Assembly: GCF_040786275.1 (NCBI RefSeq)
Contig: NZ_JBFMVT010000002.1
Coordinates: forward strand, 4,216,001 to 4,280,000
Length of the DNA: 64,000 nt
Direction of reading: 5' to 3'
DNA from: Buttiauxella gaviniae
GTDB taxonomy: Bacteria; Pseudomonadota; Gammaproteobacteria; Enterobacterales; Enterobacteriaceae
The position numbers and the translations under genes were made by a program. The notes beneath the pieces were generated by a model. The model had not been told where the DNA came from and made no database searches. It saw nothing but the letters and a program-made list of their open reading frames with translations. Below are positions 16,672 to 24,547 of this stretch, one piece after another; the first letter of the stretch is position 1, and every line of letters starts with the position of its first letter.

Positions 16672-17443
16672 TCATTCCGGCCAAACGGGTCATATTTCGA
16701 TTACCGGCGTCAGCAAATATTTTGGTCGCCACAAGGCGCTCGATAACGTCTCTCTGGAGCTGGAACCGGGCTCAGTGACGGTGATTCTTGGGCCATCCGG
16801 TTCCGGTAAATCCACGCTATTACGGGCGATAAATCATCTCGAACGCGTGGATGAGGGCTTTATCCAGATTGATGGGGATTACATTGGCTATCGTCAGGCG
16901 GGAGACAAACTGTATGAGCTCAAAGAGAAAGAGATCCTGCGCCAGCGGGTTAACGTCGGGTATGTGTTCCAGAACTTTAATTTATTTCCGCACCTCACGG
17001 TGCTGGAAAATCTGATTGAAGCGCCGATTGCCCATAAGCAGCTTAATCGCAAAGCCGCTATTGAGCAGGCATATCAGTTGCTGGATGTGGTAGGGCTGCG
17101 CAATAAAGCGGACGCCTGGTCACGCCATCTTTCCGGCGGGCAACAGCAACGTATCGCGATTGCCCGTGCGCTGGCACTGCGTCCTCGTGTGATGCTGTTT
17201 GATGAACCCACCTCCGCCCTGGATCCGGAGCTGGTGGGTGAAGTGCTGGATGTGATTAAAAAACTGGCGCGTTCCGGCACGACGCTTGTGGTGGTTACGC
17301 ATGAGATAGGCTTTGCCCGCGAAGTGGCGGATAACGTGGTGTTTATGGTCGATGGAAAAATTGTCGAGCAGGGTAGCAGCGATGAAGTGTTAAACCATCC
17401 GCAGCATTCGCGTACGCGTCAGTTTTTATCGAAAGTTCTTTAA
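16655..17443 (+). CDS. Amino acid ABC transporter ATP-binding protein (TcyN/GlnQ-like)
   Basis: The start MSLSHNHSGQTGH at 16655 follows AGGAGG and gives 262 residues; a longer frame from 16550 runs inside the permease and is rejected. Walker A is GPSGSGKST, the signature LSGGQQQRIAIARAL, Walker B VMLFDEPTSALD, and the H-loop VVVTHE. These place it in the GlnQ/HisP group energising polar amino acid import. It partners the permease just upstream and the two binding proteins. Confidence 0.9.
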   Translation: MSLSHNHSGQTGHISITGVSKYFGRHKALDNVSLELEPGSVTVILGPSGSGKSTLLRAINHLERVDEGFIQIDGDYIGYRQAGDKLYELKEKEILRQRVNVGYVFQNFNLFPHLTVLENLIEAPIAHKQLNRKAAIEQAYQLLDVVGLRNKADAWSRHLSGGQQQRIAIARALALRPRVMLFDEPTSALDPELVGEVLDVIKKLARSGTTLVVVTHEIGFAREVADNVVFMVDGKIVEQGSSDEVLNHPQHSRTRQFLSKVL

Positions 17444-17452
17444 GGAGCAGGA

Positions 17453-18349
17453 ATGAAATTTGTCCCACTGGCACTATTGCTGTTAAGTACCACGAGCTTT
17501 GCTCAAGGAACTCTCGACCTTAAAGCGAATGAACAGCCGATTCATACCGCGCAAGACCCCGTTGCTATCAGCAAAATTCCGCAGGGTTTTAAATTTGTTG
17601 AACCGGGAACGCTGACGGTGGCGATTTCCGCGCTTAACTCGCCGCCGCTTGCCATGCTGGCAAGTGATAATCGCACGAGGATCGGCAGCGATCCGGATAT
17701 TGCCCGTCTGCTGGCTGATAGTTTAGGCCTGAAACTCAAGCTGGTGCCGACCGCATGGGAAGACTGGCCGCTGGGGATTACTTCCGGGCGATACGATGTT
17801 GCGCTGGTGAATATTGCCGTTACCGAGCAGCGGAAAACCAAGTTTGATTTTGCGACTTACCGCGTGGATTCCCTGGCGTTTTCAGTGAAATCAGACAGTA
17901 AAATTCAAAAAATTGAAGGGCCTGCGGATGTCGCCGGGCTGCGTATCATTTTAGGTTCGGGAACGAATCAGGAAAAAATCCTCCTGGGCTGGAATGAGCT
18001 AAACGAGCGCGAAGGGCGTAAACCGGCTCAGCCGATCTATCTGACCGATGATGCATCTGGCAATCTCTATATTCAGGCTGGACGTGCGGATGCGACTTTC
18101 GGCCCGCAAAGTGTTGCCGCCTATAAAGCCGCCCTCACGGGAACCACGCGGGTGGTTGGCCTTGGGCCTAAAAAGGCCTACGTTGCCACCACCACTAAGA
18201 AAGGAAATGGCCTGGTTTATGCGTTGCAGGCCGCACTTGATGGGGCGGCAAAGCGTGGTGAATACCAGCAGGTTCTGGCGCGTTGGGGAGAAAAGGGTGA
18301 AGAAGTGGCTACGTCTGAAGTGAACCCCGCAGGGATTACTTATCCGTAG
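17453..18349 (+). CDS. Second periplasmic amino-acid-type substrate-binding protein
   Basis: A 298-residue paralogue of the binding protein at 14268: signal peptide MKFVPLALLLLSTTSFA, then LTVAISALNSPPLAML, PDIARLLADSLGLKLKLVP, AWEDWPLGITSGRYDVALVN and LRIILGSGTNQEKILLGWNE. The two proteins align over nearly their full length, so they arose by duplication and may widen the range of substrates accepted by one permease. Last gene of the operon; the next gene is convergent. Confidence 0.85.
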   Translation: MKFVPLALLLLSTTSFAQGTLDLKANEQPIHTAQDPVAISKIPQGFKFVEPGTLTVAISALNSPPLAMLASDNRTRIGSDPDIARLLADSLGLKLKLVPTAWEDWPLGITSGRYDVALVNIAVTEQRKTKFDFATYRVDSLAFSVKSDSKIQKIEGPADVAGLRIILGSGTNQEKILLGWNELNEREGRKPAQPIYLTDDASGNLYIQAGRADATFGPQSVAAYKAALTGTTRVVGLGPKKAYVATTTKKGNGLVYALQAALDGAAKRGEYQQVLARWGEKGEEVATSEVNPAGITYP

Positions 18350-18359
18350 CGTCACTCTC

Positions 18360-18938
18360 TCAGGCTAAAAGCGCCTGGTGAATAAATGCCTGAATATCTT
18401 CCAGAGCCTGAACGCGGGCGAGCGGAGCGCTATCAATAATAAGTTGGTCTGAATACCCGTTCAGCAAAGCCCCAAGCTGACGGGTAACGCGCCAGACGTC
18501 ACTCCGGCGAAAAACGCCGCTATTTATTCCCGCCTCAATAATACTTGCCAGCAGCGCATCCCATTTTTCCGTCAGCGCGAGGGCGAGTTCGGCATAAACC
18601 GCGTTATGCACCGCAAGGCGCCAGAGCGATCCATACAGCTCCCAGACTGCATCGGCGCGGTCGGGTAAATAGTCTTCCACAAAAACATTCAGCCCCTGCT
18701 CGGGCGGCAACGCGCGTGTCTTTTGAGTAAAATATTCCAGCTCTGCATACATAAACCGGGAAAAGGCCTCAACGCAGAGCGTTTGCCAGTCCGGGAAGTA
18801 GTGATAAATATGGCTGCGGGCGATGCCAACCTGTTCGGTTAGCTCGCGGGTTGTGACCTTTTCCACCCCTTTTTCGGTAAAAAGGGTGATGGCGGCATCA
18901 AGAATATTCTCTTTCAGAACAGACGCTTTTTCTTTCAT
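18360..18938 (-). CDS. TetR-family transcriptional repressor
   Basis: I chose the ATG at 18938 (MKEKASVLKENILDAA) with GAAGG upstream, giving 192 residues; an upstream TTG start would run through the operator. The TetR helix-turn-helix is at residues about 10-55 (ITLFTEKGVEKVTTRELTEQ, VGIARSHIYHYFPDW), followed by a helical ligand domain. Two TTGAGC-based palindromes lie directly upstream, between it and the divergent ABC-type membrane gene, so it probably represses both genes. Confidence 0.9.
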   Translation of the reverse strand: MKEKASVLKENILDAAITLFTEKGVEKVTTRELTEQVGIARSHIYHYFPDWQTLCVEAFSRFMYAELEYFTQKTRALPPEQGLNVFVEDYLPDRADAVWELYGSLWRLAVHNAVYAELALALTEKWDALLASIIEAGINSGVFRRSDVWRVTRQLGALLNGYSDQLIIDSAPLARVQALEDIQAFIHQALLA

Positions 18939-18957
18939 CCCGGTACCTTCGTTGACT

Positions 18958-19006
18958 TTGAGCAAGTGCTCAAATAGACTTCTCTCATTCTTGAGCAACC
19001 GCTCAA
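18958..19006. promoter_or_regulatory. Two TetR-type operators
   Basis: TTGAGCA-AG-TGCTCAA (18958-18973) is a perfect 7-bp-arm palindrome and TTGAGC-AACC-GCTCAA (18991-19006) repeats the same half-sites, 33 bases centre to centre. Both lie between the divergent starts (18938 minus and 19033 plus). Confidence 0.8.
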
Positions 19007-19032
19007 GAATAACAATCTAAGAATATAAAGTC

Positions 19033-19929
19033 ATGCATACGTCTCATCAAACCGCCGAGCTTACGCCATCGCGCGGTGCCTTGAATACCCTAAAAAAGCT
19101 CGCAAAACTCCATAGCAAAAAGCTCGTATTAACCCTTTTGCTGGTGGTCGCCGAGAACATTATTTATCTGCTATATCCGTTAATGGCCGGTTTTGCGATT
19201 AACGCCATCATCAAAGGGCAGCCGCTTCATGCGTTGCTGTATGCGCTGGTGGTTTTCATCATGTGGGCAATTGGTGCTGCACGCCGCAGCATGGATACGC
19301 GCACCTTCGCCAGAATCTATGCCGGGCTCGCGGTGCCGGTGATCCTTGCCCAGCGCAAGGATAAACACGACCACTCAACGATCGCTGCTCGCGTGACACT
19401 GTCACGTGAATTTGTCGATTTTTTCGAAACGCACCTGCCGCTGCTTATCACGTCCGTAGCATCGATTATCGGCGCGGTCGTCATGTTACTCACCATTGAG
19501 TTCTGGGCGGGGGTGGCGTGCCTTAGCGTGCTGATTTTCTTCGCGCTGTTCCTGCCGGGTTATACCCGCAAAAACGAACAGCTTTATGAGAAGCTTAATG
19601 ATCGGCTGGAAAAAGAGGTGGGGTTTGTCGGTACGGCCAGCGAGAACACGCTCAATAAGCATTACAACTTTTTGGCTCGCGTGCGCATTCGTTTATCGGA
19701 TCGCGAAGCGTTTGGTTATTTATCGATTGGGATTGCCGCAGCGTTCCTGTTTTCCATGACCATTTTGCTGATGACCGTGAAAGGTGTCGGGAACGCCGGG
19801 CATATTTACTCTGTCATGACATACATGTGGATGTTTGCCATGAGCCTGGATGACGGCCCCTCTTTGCTGGAAAAGTACTCGCAGCTAAAAGAGATTGGTA
19901 AGCGCGTCAACACGGGTTTGAGCGATTAA
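19033..19929 (+). CDS. ABC-transporter six-transmembrane-domain protein lacking an ATPase domain
   Basis: This 298-residue protein resembles the type IV ABC exporter membrane domain: [20 protein letters not shown]..., long cytoplasmic helices with [17 protein letters not shown], and [20 protein letters not shown]. The protein stops after the sixth helix ([20 protein letters not shown]) with no Walker motifs. Full exporters continue for about 250 more residues. No separate ATPase gene is adjacent, so it either borrows one or works without ATP hydrolysis. It is controlled by the divergent TetR repressor. Its stop overlaps the convergent tyrP stop by 4 bases. Confidence 0.75.
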   Translation: MHTSHQTAELTPSRGALNTLKKLAKLHSKKLVLTLLLVVAENIIYLLYPLMAGFAINAIIKGQPLHALLYALVVFIMWAIGAARRSMDTRTFARIYAGLAVPVILAQRKDKHDHSTIAARVTLSREFVDFFETHLPLLITSVASIIGAVVMLLTIEFWAGVACLSVLIFFALFLPGYTRKNEQLYEKLNDRLEKEVGFVGTASENTLNKHYNFLARVRIRLSDREAFGYLSIGIAAAFLFSMTILLMTVKGVGNAGHIYSVMTYMWMFAMSLDDGPSLLEKYSQLKEIGKRVNTGLSD

Positions 19930-21137
19930 CCGACCTCAGGCAATGCGCCTGTGGCAATCAATGCCTGGATAATGATCACGGCAATGCCGCAGGCGAAAAC
20001 CAAAATCAGCAGCGGTTTGCCGCCCGCAACACGATAGCCAGGCTCTTTTTGTAACTCCCGGCTTTTCCAGACTAAAAGCGAAGGGACGATCAGCGCAAGA
20101 ATGGCCAGCGCTACACCGGCATAACCCAGCGCCATCACAAAACCTTGCGGATAGAACAGGGCGAAAACCAGCGGCGGAACAAAAGTCATAAGCCCAGTTT
20201 GCGCCCGTCCGGAGGCTTTACGATTGCGGTTGAACAGGTCGCTGAGGTAATCAAATAGCCCCAGAGAGACGCCCAGGAAAGAGGTTGCCAGCGCGAGGTC
20301 GGCAAACAGATGGACTGCCAGTTCAACATGTGGGGACGCTACCACTTCACGCACCGCCTGGAGCAAACCATTCAGACCGGAATGATTCGCCAGCAATCCA
20401 CGGAATACGCCTGAATCAATCGCGCCAAGGGTTGCTACCTGCCAGAAGATGTAAGCGACCAGGGGAATCGCGCTGCCGATGATAAACACCCAACGCAGTT
20501 TACGCAGGTTGCCATCCAGGTAACTCACAATGCTCGGCACGCTGCCATGGAAACCAAATGAGGTAAAAATCACGGGAATAGCGGAAAGCGCCAGCCCTTT
20601 TTCAAGCGGCAAAGTGAGCAGATTGGTGTGGTGAATGTGCGGCATCATCAACCCCAGCATCACCACCAACATCACTATCTTGGCGCTAAACAATACGCGG
20701 TTGAACATATCCACCATATGCGTGCCGACGCAAACCACGCCACCGGCAACAATAGTGAACAGCAAAACGCCTGCGGATACCGAAACAGGGGTCGAAAGCC
20801 ACTGGCTTAGACTTGCGGCGAGCAGTTCCCCGGCACCGCTGATATATGCCGCGGTCAGCGCATACATCAGGAATAACATACTAAAACCGGTGAGCCATTG
20901 CCCCGGTTTACCCAGATAACGGCGGGCGAGGCTGCCAAGCCCGGTGTCCGCAGAAACGTGCTGATAGACTTCCACCAACAGCAGCGCGGTATAGCACATC
21001 AATCCCCACAGGCCGATAAGTAACAGTAACGTCACCCCAAATCCGACGCCCGCAGAAGCCAGCGGCATAGCCAACATTCCTGCGCCTATTGTGGTTCCTG
21101 CCACGATGAAAATACTGCCAAGAGTGCGATTCTTCAC
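19926..21137 (-). CDS. tyrP: Tyrosine-specific proton symporter TyrP
   Basis: A 403-residue HAAAP-family permease, the same length as E. coli TyrP and closely similar along the whole protein: [20 protein letters not shown] at the start, [20 protein letters not shown] centrally, TGALPEVG at the end. About 11 membrane helices. It imports tyrosine with protons. The start codon is GTG (21137) with AGAGGGAA upstream. TyrR-box-like sequences lie about 80-110 bases upstream. Confidence 0.92.
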   Translation of the reverse strand: MKNRTLGSIFIVAGTTIGAGMLAMPLASAGVGFGVTLLLLIGLWGLMCYTALLLVEVYQHVSADTGLGSLARRYLGKPGQWLTGFSMLFLMYALTAAYISGAGELLAASLSQWLSTPVSVSAGVLLFTIVAGGVVCVGTHMVDMFNRVLFSAKIVMLVVMLGLMMPHIHHTNLLTLPLEKGLALSAIPVIFTSFGFHGSVPSIVSYLDGNLRKLRWVFIIGSAIPLVAYIFWQVATLGAIDSGVFRGLLANHSGLNGLLQAVREVVASPHVELAVHLFADLALATSFLGVSLGLFDYLSDLFNRNRKASGRAQTGLMTFVPPLVFALFYPQGFVMALGYAGVALAILALIVPSLLVWKSRELQKEPGYRVAGGKPLLILVFACGIAVIIIQALIATGALPEVG

Positions 21138-21217
21138 GCTTCCCTCTGAATTTGTAATTGTTGTAACGACATTGTGCCGCGAAGGGTAAGGGATTGTGAG
21201 TCAACCGTCAAATGGCA

Positions 21218-21246
21218 GTTACAAGTGGTGTAACTTTATATTTACG
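21218..21246 (-). promoter_or_regulatory. Overlapping TyrR boxes upstream of tyrP
   Basis: TGTAAC-TTTATA-TTTACG (21229-21246) matches the TyrR box TGTAAA-N6-TTTACA with one mismatch in each half. It overlaps a second palindrome, GTTAC-N7-GTAAC (21218-21234). Paired strong and weak boxes ahead of tyrP are known in E. coli. Confidence 0.65.
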
Positions 21247-21291
21247 ACTTTTTGAGGTAATTAGTCTATTCATTAAAGAGAACCGTATGGC

Positions 21292-21738
21292 TTACAGCTT
21301 TTGCGCGATATCCCAGATAAATCCAAAAGGATCTTTTACCCGCGCTTTTAAATCGCCCCAGAACATTTCTGCAGGTGCATTCATCAGCGTTGCGCCAGCC
21401 CGAACCATTTCATTTACTAGCGTCGTTGCGTCATCAACATACATATAGAAAATGAACGGCGTTGGGGAACCTGATGTTTGCGGGCAACTCAGATCTGAAT
21501 CCCAGCCTTCTTTGTTAATCGTAAAGTTCGTTCCGCGATAGCGAATGCGAGCGAATAGCATTTCACCCTCGTCGTTTTCTAATTCGGCAATGGCCACCAT
21601 GCCCATTGCGCCGGTATAAAAATCAATGGCGGCTCGGACATCGGGCACGTTAAGGGCGGTGGTCAGCCAGGTTAGCCCCATGCCTTCCCATGGATGCGTG
21701 CGATTTTCAACATTGTTAAACCAGTCTGGTTTTTTCAC
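21292..21738 (-). CDS. VOC-superfamily (glyoxalase/bleomycin-resistance-like) protein
   Basis: I chose the GTG at 21738 because AAAGGAAA stands 7 bases ahead of it; the alternative TTG at 21768 lacks a site. The result is 148 residues. The VOC pattern is clear: TALNVPDVRAAIDFYTGAMG, FIFYMYVDDATTLVNEMVRA and the closing FWGDLKARVKDPFGFIWDIA. Members bind a metal or sequester small molecules; the substrate is unknown. The divergent AraC gene starts 88 bases away and is the likely regulator. Confidence 0.8.
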   Translation of the reverse strand: MKKPDWFNNVENRTHPWEGMGLTWLTTALNVPDVRAAIDFYTGAMGMVAIAELENDEGEMLFARIRYRGTNFTINKEGWDSDLSCPQTSGSPTPFIFYMYVDDATTLVNEMVRAGATLMNAPAEMFWGDLKARVKDPFGFIWDIAQKL

Positions 21739-21826
21739 AGTCGTTTCCTTTAAGAATTGTTCGTTCAATAATATGGTTATATTAAGTCAGCACCATCTTA
21801 CGATAACGGTAGTTAAAGGATTTTAA

Positions 21827-22756
21827 ATGATAAAAAACGGACATCTAGATGATAAGCAGATCGTCAGGCTGGATTATCAGCCAACCGGTACCTACTCACT
21901 GGACATCGAAATTTTTTCTGGTTCGGGTTTAAGAAAGCGCCTGGGTAGGGAACAGATGCGACTACCGCATCAACATACTTTTGGAATGCTTATTTTTATC
22001 AATGAAGGTGAATGCGTTCAGTGGATTGATTTCATGCCCGTTAACTGCAAAGTGGGATCGCTTCTGACGATATCCCCAGGCCAGGCTCATCGGTTTGCGG
22101 AGGATAACCACTGGGATGGCTGGATCATGTTATTCCGCCCGGAGTTTATTTCCGCGCCAACGTTGAAAAGACCACAGACCTTTAATTTCAGAGTAAAAGA
22201 ACTCACGCAGAAAATTCCCAGCCATCTTGTTCTGGACGAAAGGGAGCAAGGAATTGTGGTGCAGGCGATTGAGTTGATGAGGGAAGATGCAGGATTGGCA
22301 GGTGACAGCAGTGAAATCAACGCGTTATTGCATCACCAGTTTTTTGCACTTTTACTGCGTCTTTCTATCGCGCATGGCCACAATGGGAAGGGTGCAGATA
22401 AGCCATCGCATGCTATGCAGCGTTTTAAAGCCTTTAAAGAGTTGGTTGAAGATAATTACGCCAGGTGGCATCAGGTTGCGCAATATGCAAATCACCTGGG
22501 ATGTTCAGAGAAGAGTTTGACTCGTGCCACCGTTGAGGCGGCAAGTGTGACAGCCAAAAACATTATCGCTTCGCGAATCAATCTTGAAGCAAAACGACTT
22601 TTAGCAAACTCCACGACGCCCGTCGCACTTATTGCAGATCAACTCGGTTTTGATGAAGCCACCAATTTTGTGAAATTTTTCAAACGCGAAGTTGCCTGTA
22701 CACCGGGCGAGTTTAGAAAGAAGCAGTGGGAAATAAAATCCCCGAGCCATGCGTAA
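21827..22756 (+). CDS. AraC-family transcriptional regulator
   Basis: A 309-residue regulator with an N-terminal cupin effector domain (about 20-130: RLPHQHTFGMLIFINEGECV, LLTISPGQAHRF) and a C-terminal double helix-turn-helix (about 205-300: QYANHLGCSEKSLTRATVEA, then TTPVALIADQLGFDEATNFV). It is divergent from the VOC gene and probably activates it. Confidence 0.9.
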   Translation: MIKNGHLDDKQIVRLDYQPTGTYSLDIEIFSGSGLRKRLGREQMRLPHQHTFGMLIFINEGECVQWIDFMPVNCKVGSLLTISPGQAHRFAEDNHWDGWIMLFRPEFISAPTLKRPQTFNFRVKELTQKIPSHLVLDEREQGIVVQAIELMREDAGLAGDSSEINALLHHQFFALLLRLSIAHGHNGKGADKPSHAMQRFKAFKELVEDNYARWHQVAQYANHLGCSEKSLTRATVEAASVTAKNIIASRINLEAKRLLANSTTPVALIADQLGFDEATNFVKFFKREVACTPGEFRKKQWEIKSPSHA

Positions 22757-22930
22757 TCATTACGCATGGCTAAGCAAATCGCCTTTTATCGACTACACCA
22801 TTAGTTCTCAAAAGATTAATTGTTTGAAAAAAATGGGAATAAAAACTCTTCAACCAACATTACTGGCATTAATATTAATTATTAAAAAAAATTTTATATT
22901 ATGAAATAAGCACTTCCTAAAGCACGTAGC

Positions 22931-22975
22931 GTGAATTCTGCAGCACATTGACAGTACTGATTTTGCAGAATTCAC
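22931..22975. promoter_or_regulatory. 12-bp inverted repeat in the AraC-digH interval
   Basis: GTGAATTCTGCA (22931-22942) and TGCAGAATTCAC (22964-22975) are perfect inverted copies with a 21-base spacer, each bordered by ACGTAGCG-type sequence. Neither strand has a U-run after the stem, so it is not a standard terminator; the rest of 22757-23024 is A/T-rich and featureless. Confidence 0.4.
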
Positions 22976-23024
22976 GTAGCGACGCCGTAATTAAATAAAA
23001 CCTTAAATTACATAGAGTTAATTA

Positions 23025-24380
23025 TTAACTCCCCCAGCGACTGCGAAGATAACTTACAGCTTCCTGAGTTTGCGGCTGGTTCAGGTAATCTTCTCTGAAG
23101 AGGATCGTGCCTTTAATCTGCGGCAGGGACTCATTCAAATCGAGCTGTTTTTTAAGCTCCGGCACACCGCCTTTTACCATCCAGTCCGGTTCATTTTTTG
23201 CAGGAACGCCCACTTTATATAGTGCCAGGCCAATATAGAGCCGCGTATTTGTTGGTTTCACCACGTCTGCCCACCATTTGGCAAGCACGTCATAACGGGC
23301 TGCATCACGAGCGAAAGGCCAATATAGCTGCGGGGCGATGTAGTCCAGCAAACCTTGTTGCACCCACTGGCGGGTGTCAGCAAAGGATTCGTCATAAGCC
23401 GCAGCGCCGCGAGTGTCGGAACCTGCAGCATCGAATGAACGGTTACGCCAGACACCGGCAGGGCTGACGCCAAATTCGACATCAGGCTTTAACTGTTTGA
23501 TTGTGTGGGAAACTTGAGAAATAAGTTGCTGAGTGTTATGCCGCCGCCAGTCCGCTTTTGAAGCAAACCCCTGACCATATTTTTTGTAAGTCTGGCTATC
23601 GTTGAGCGCCGAACCCGGCGATTCAGTATAGAAATAATCATCGAACTGGACGCCATCTATCGCGTAATTTGAGACGACTTCGGCCACGATGCTGGTTATC
23701 CAGTCCCGCACTTCAGGGATTCCTGGGTCCAGCACAAAGCGATCGCCTGCGGTACGAATCCAGTCACGGTGGAGGACAAACACGCTGGCCGGGTCTAACG
23801 ATAAAGTCCGGTTGAGTTCAGCAACGGTACCCGGCTTAGTGTTAACCGACACACGATAGGGATTAAACCAGGCGTGAACTTTCATACCGCGTTTATGCGC
23901 TTCATCGAGCATAAACTGTAGCGGGTCGTAGCCAGGATATTCACCAATATTCCCGGTCATCATATCTGACCAGGGTAAAATGCGTGATGACCAGAGCGCC
24001 GTGCCGTCAGGTTTAACCTGGAAAAACACGGTATTAATACCGAGACTTTTCAGGTTATCGAGTTTGTCGGTTAGCGCTTTTTGTTGCTGACTGATGCGAA
24101 TAGCCGGGCTGCTGCCGTTGACCGATGTCACCGGAGGCCAGTCAAGACGTGAAACCGTCGTCAACCAAACCCCGCGAACCGGCTCCTGATTTTGCGCAGG
24201 TTTTGCCGGATGTGGCTTGGGAAGCGGTGTGACAAGGGAACTCGGCGGCTTGGACGCACAGCTAGCAAGCAAAAGAGCGGCAGCTATCAAAGCGCCTGAC
24301 TTTTTCATTTTAGAGAGGGAGTGAAAGCAACGGTTAATGGTGTGCTCCAGTGATTCTGGTAGTCGCTTGAAAAGAGCCAT
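23025..24380 (-). CDS. digH: Glycosyl-hydrolase-like lipoprotein DigH (YddW)
   Basis: Up to 451 residues, closely similar to E. coli DigH, a GHL10 (DUF187) lipoprotein that cleaves denuded peptidoglycan glycans at division sites. Motifs include RGVWLTTVSRLDWPPV, GINTVFFQVKPDGTALW, AHKRGMKVHAWFNPYRVS and IDGVQFDDYFYTESPGS. The lipobox LLASC follows KKSGALIAAALLLASC. The listed ATG (24380, AGAAGAAA upstream) gives a long 28-residue n-region; the ATG at 24308 (MKKSGALIAA) would give a standard lipoprotein signal but lacks a clear ribosome-binding site. Confidence 0.9.
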   Translation of the reverse strand: MALFKRLPESLEHTINRCFHSLSKMKKSGALIAAALLLASCASKPPSSLVTPLPKPHPAKPAQNQEPVRGVWLTTVSRLDWPPVTSVNGSSPAIRISQQQKALTDKLDNLKSLGINTVFFQVKPDGTALWSSRILPWSDMMTGNIGEYPGYDPLQFMLDEAHKRGMKVHAWFNPYRVSVNTKPGTVAELNRTLSLDPASVFVLHRDWIRTAGDRFVLDPGIPEVRDWITSIVAEVVSNYAIDGVQFDDYFYTESPGSALNDSQTYKKYGQGFASKADWRRHNTQQLISQVSHTIKQLKPDVEFGVSPAGVWRNRSFDAAGSDTRGAAAYDESFADTRQWVQQGLLDYIAPQLYWPFARDAARYDVLAKWWADVVKPTNTRLYIGLALYKVGVPAKNEPDWMVKGGVPELKKQLDLNESLPQIKGTILFREDYLNQPQTQEAVSYLRSRWGS

Positions 24381-24456
24381 TTTCTTCTGATTCGAATTTA
24401 AGTCAATAAGTTAAATACGTACAGAATGGAGGGTGAGGACGCTGACTTTTATATAG

Positions 24457-24488
24457 AAAAAACGGATGGTTTAGCCATCCGTTTTTTT
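24457..24488. terminator. Strong bidirectional terminator
   Basis: CGGATGG (24463-24469) and CCATCCG (24475-24481) form a stem with a 5-base loop flanked by A6 on the left and T7 on the right, a textbook rho-independent terminator on both strands. On the minus strand it ends transcription from the calpain-like gene at 24548 before digH. Confidence 0.9.
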
Positions 24489-24547
24489 ATCAGCATAATA
24501 TTAGTTATTACGATACCTTCCGACGCCTTTTTGGGCGCAACTTTTCA

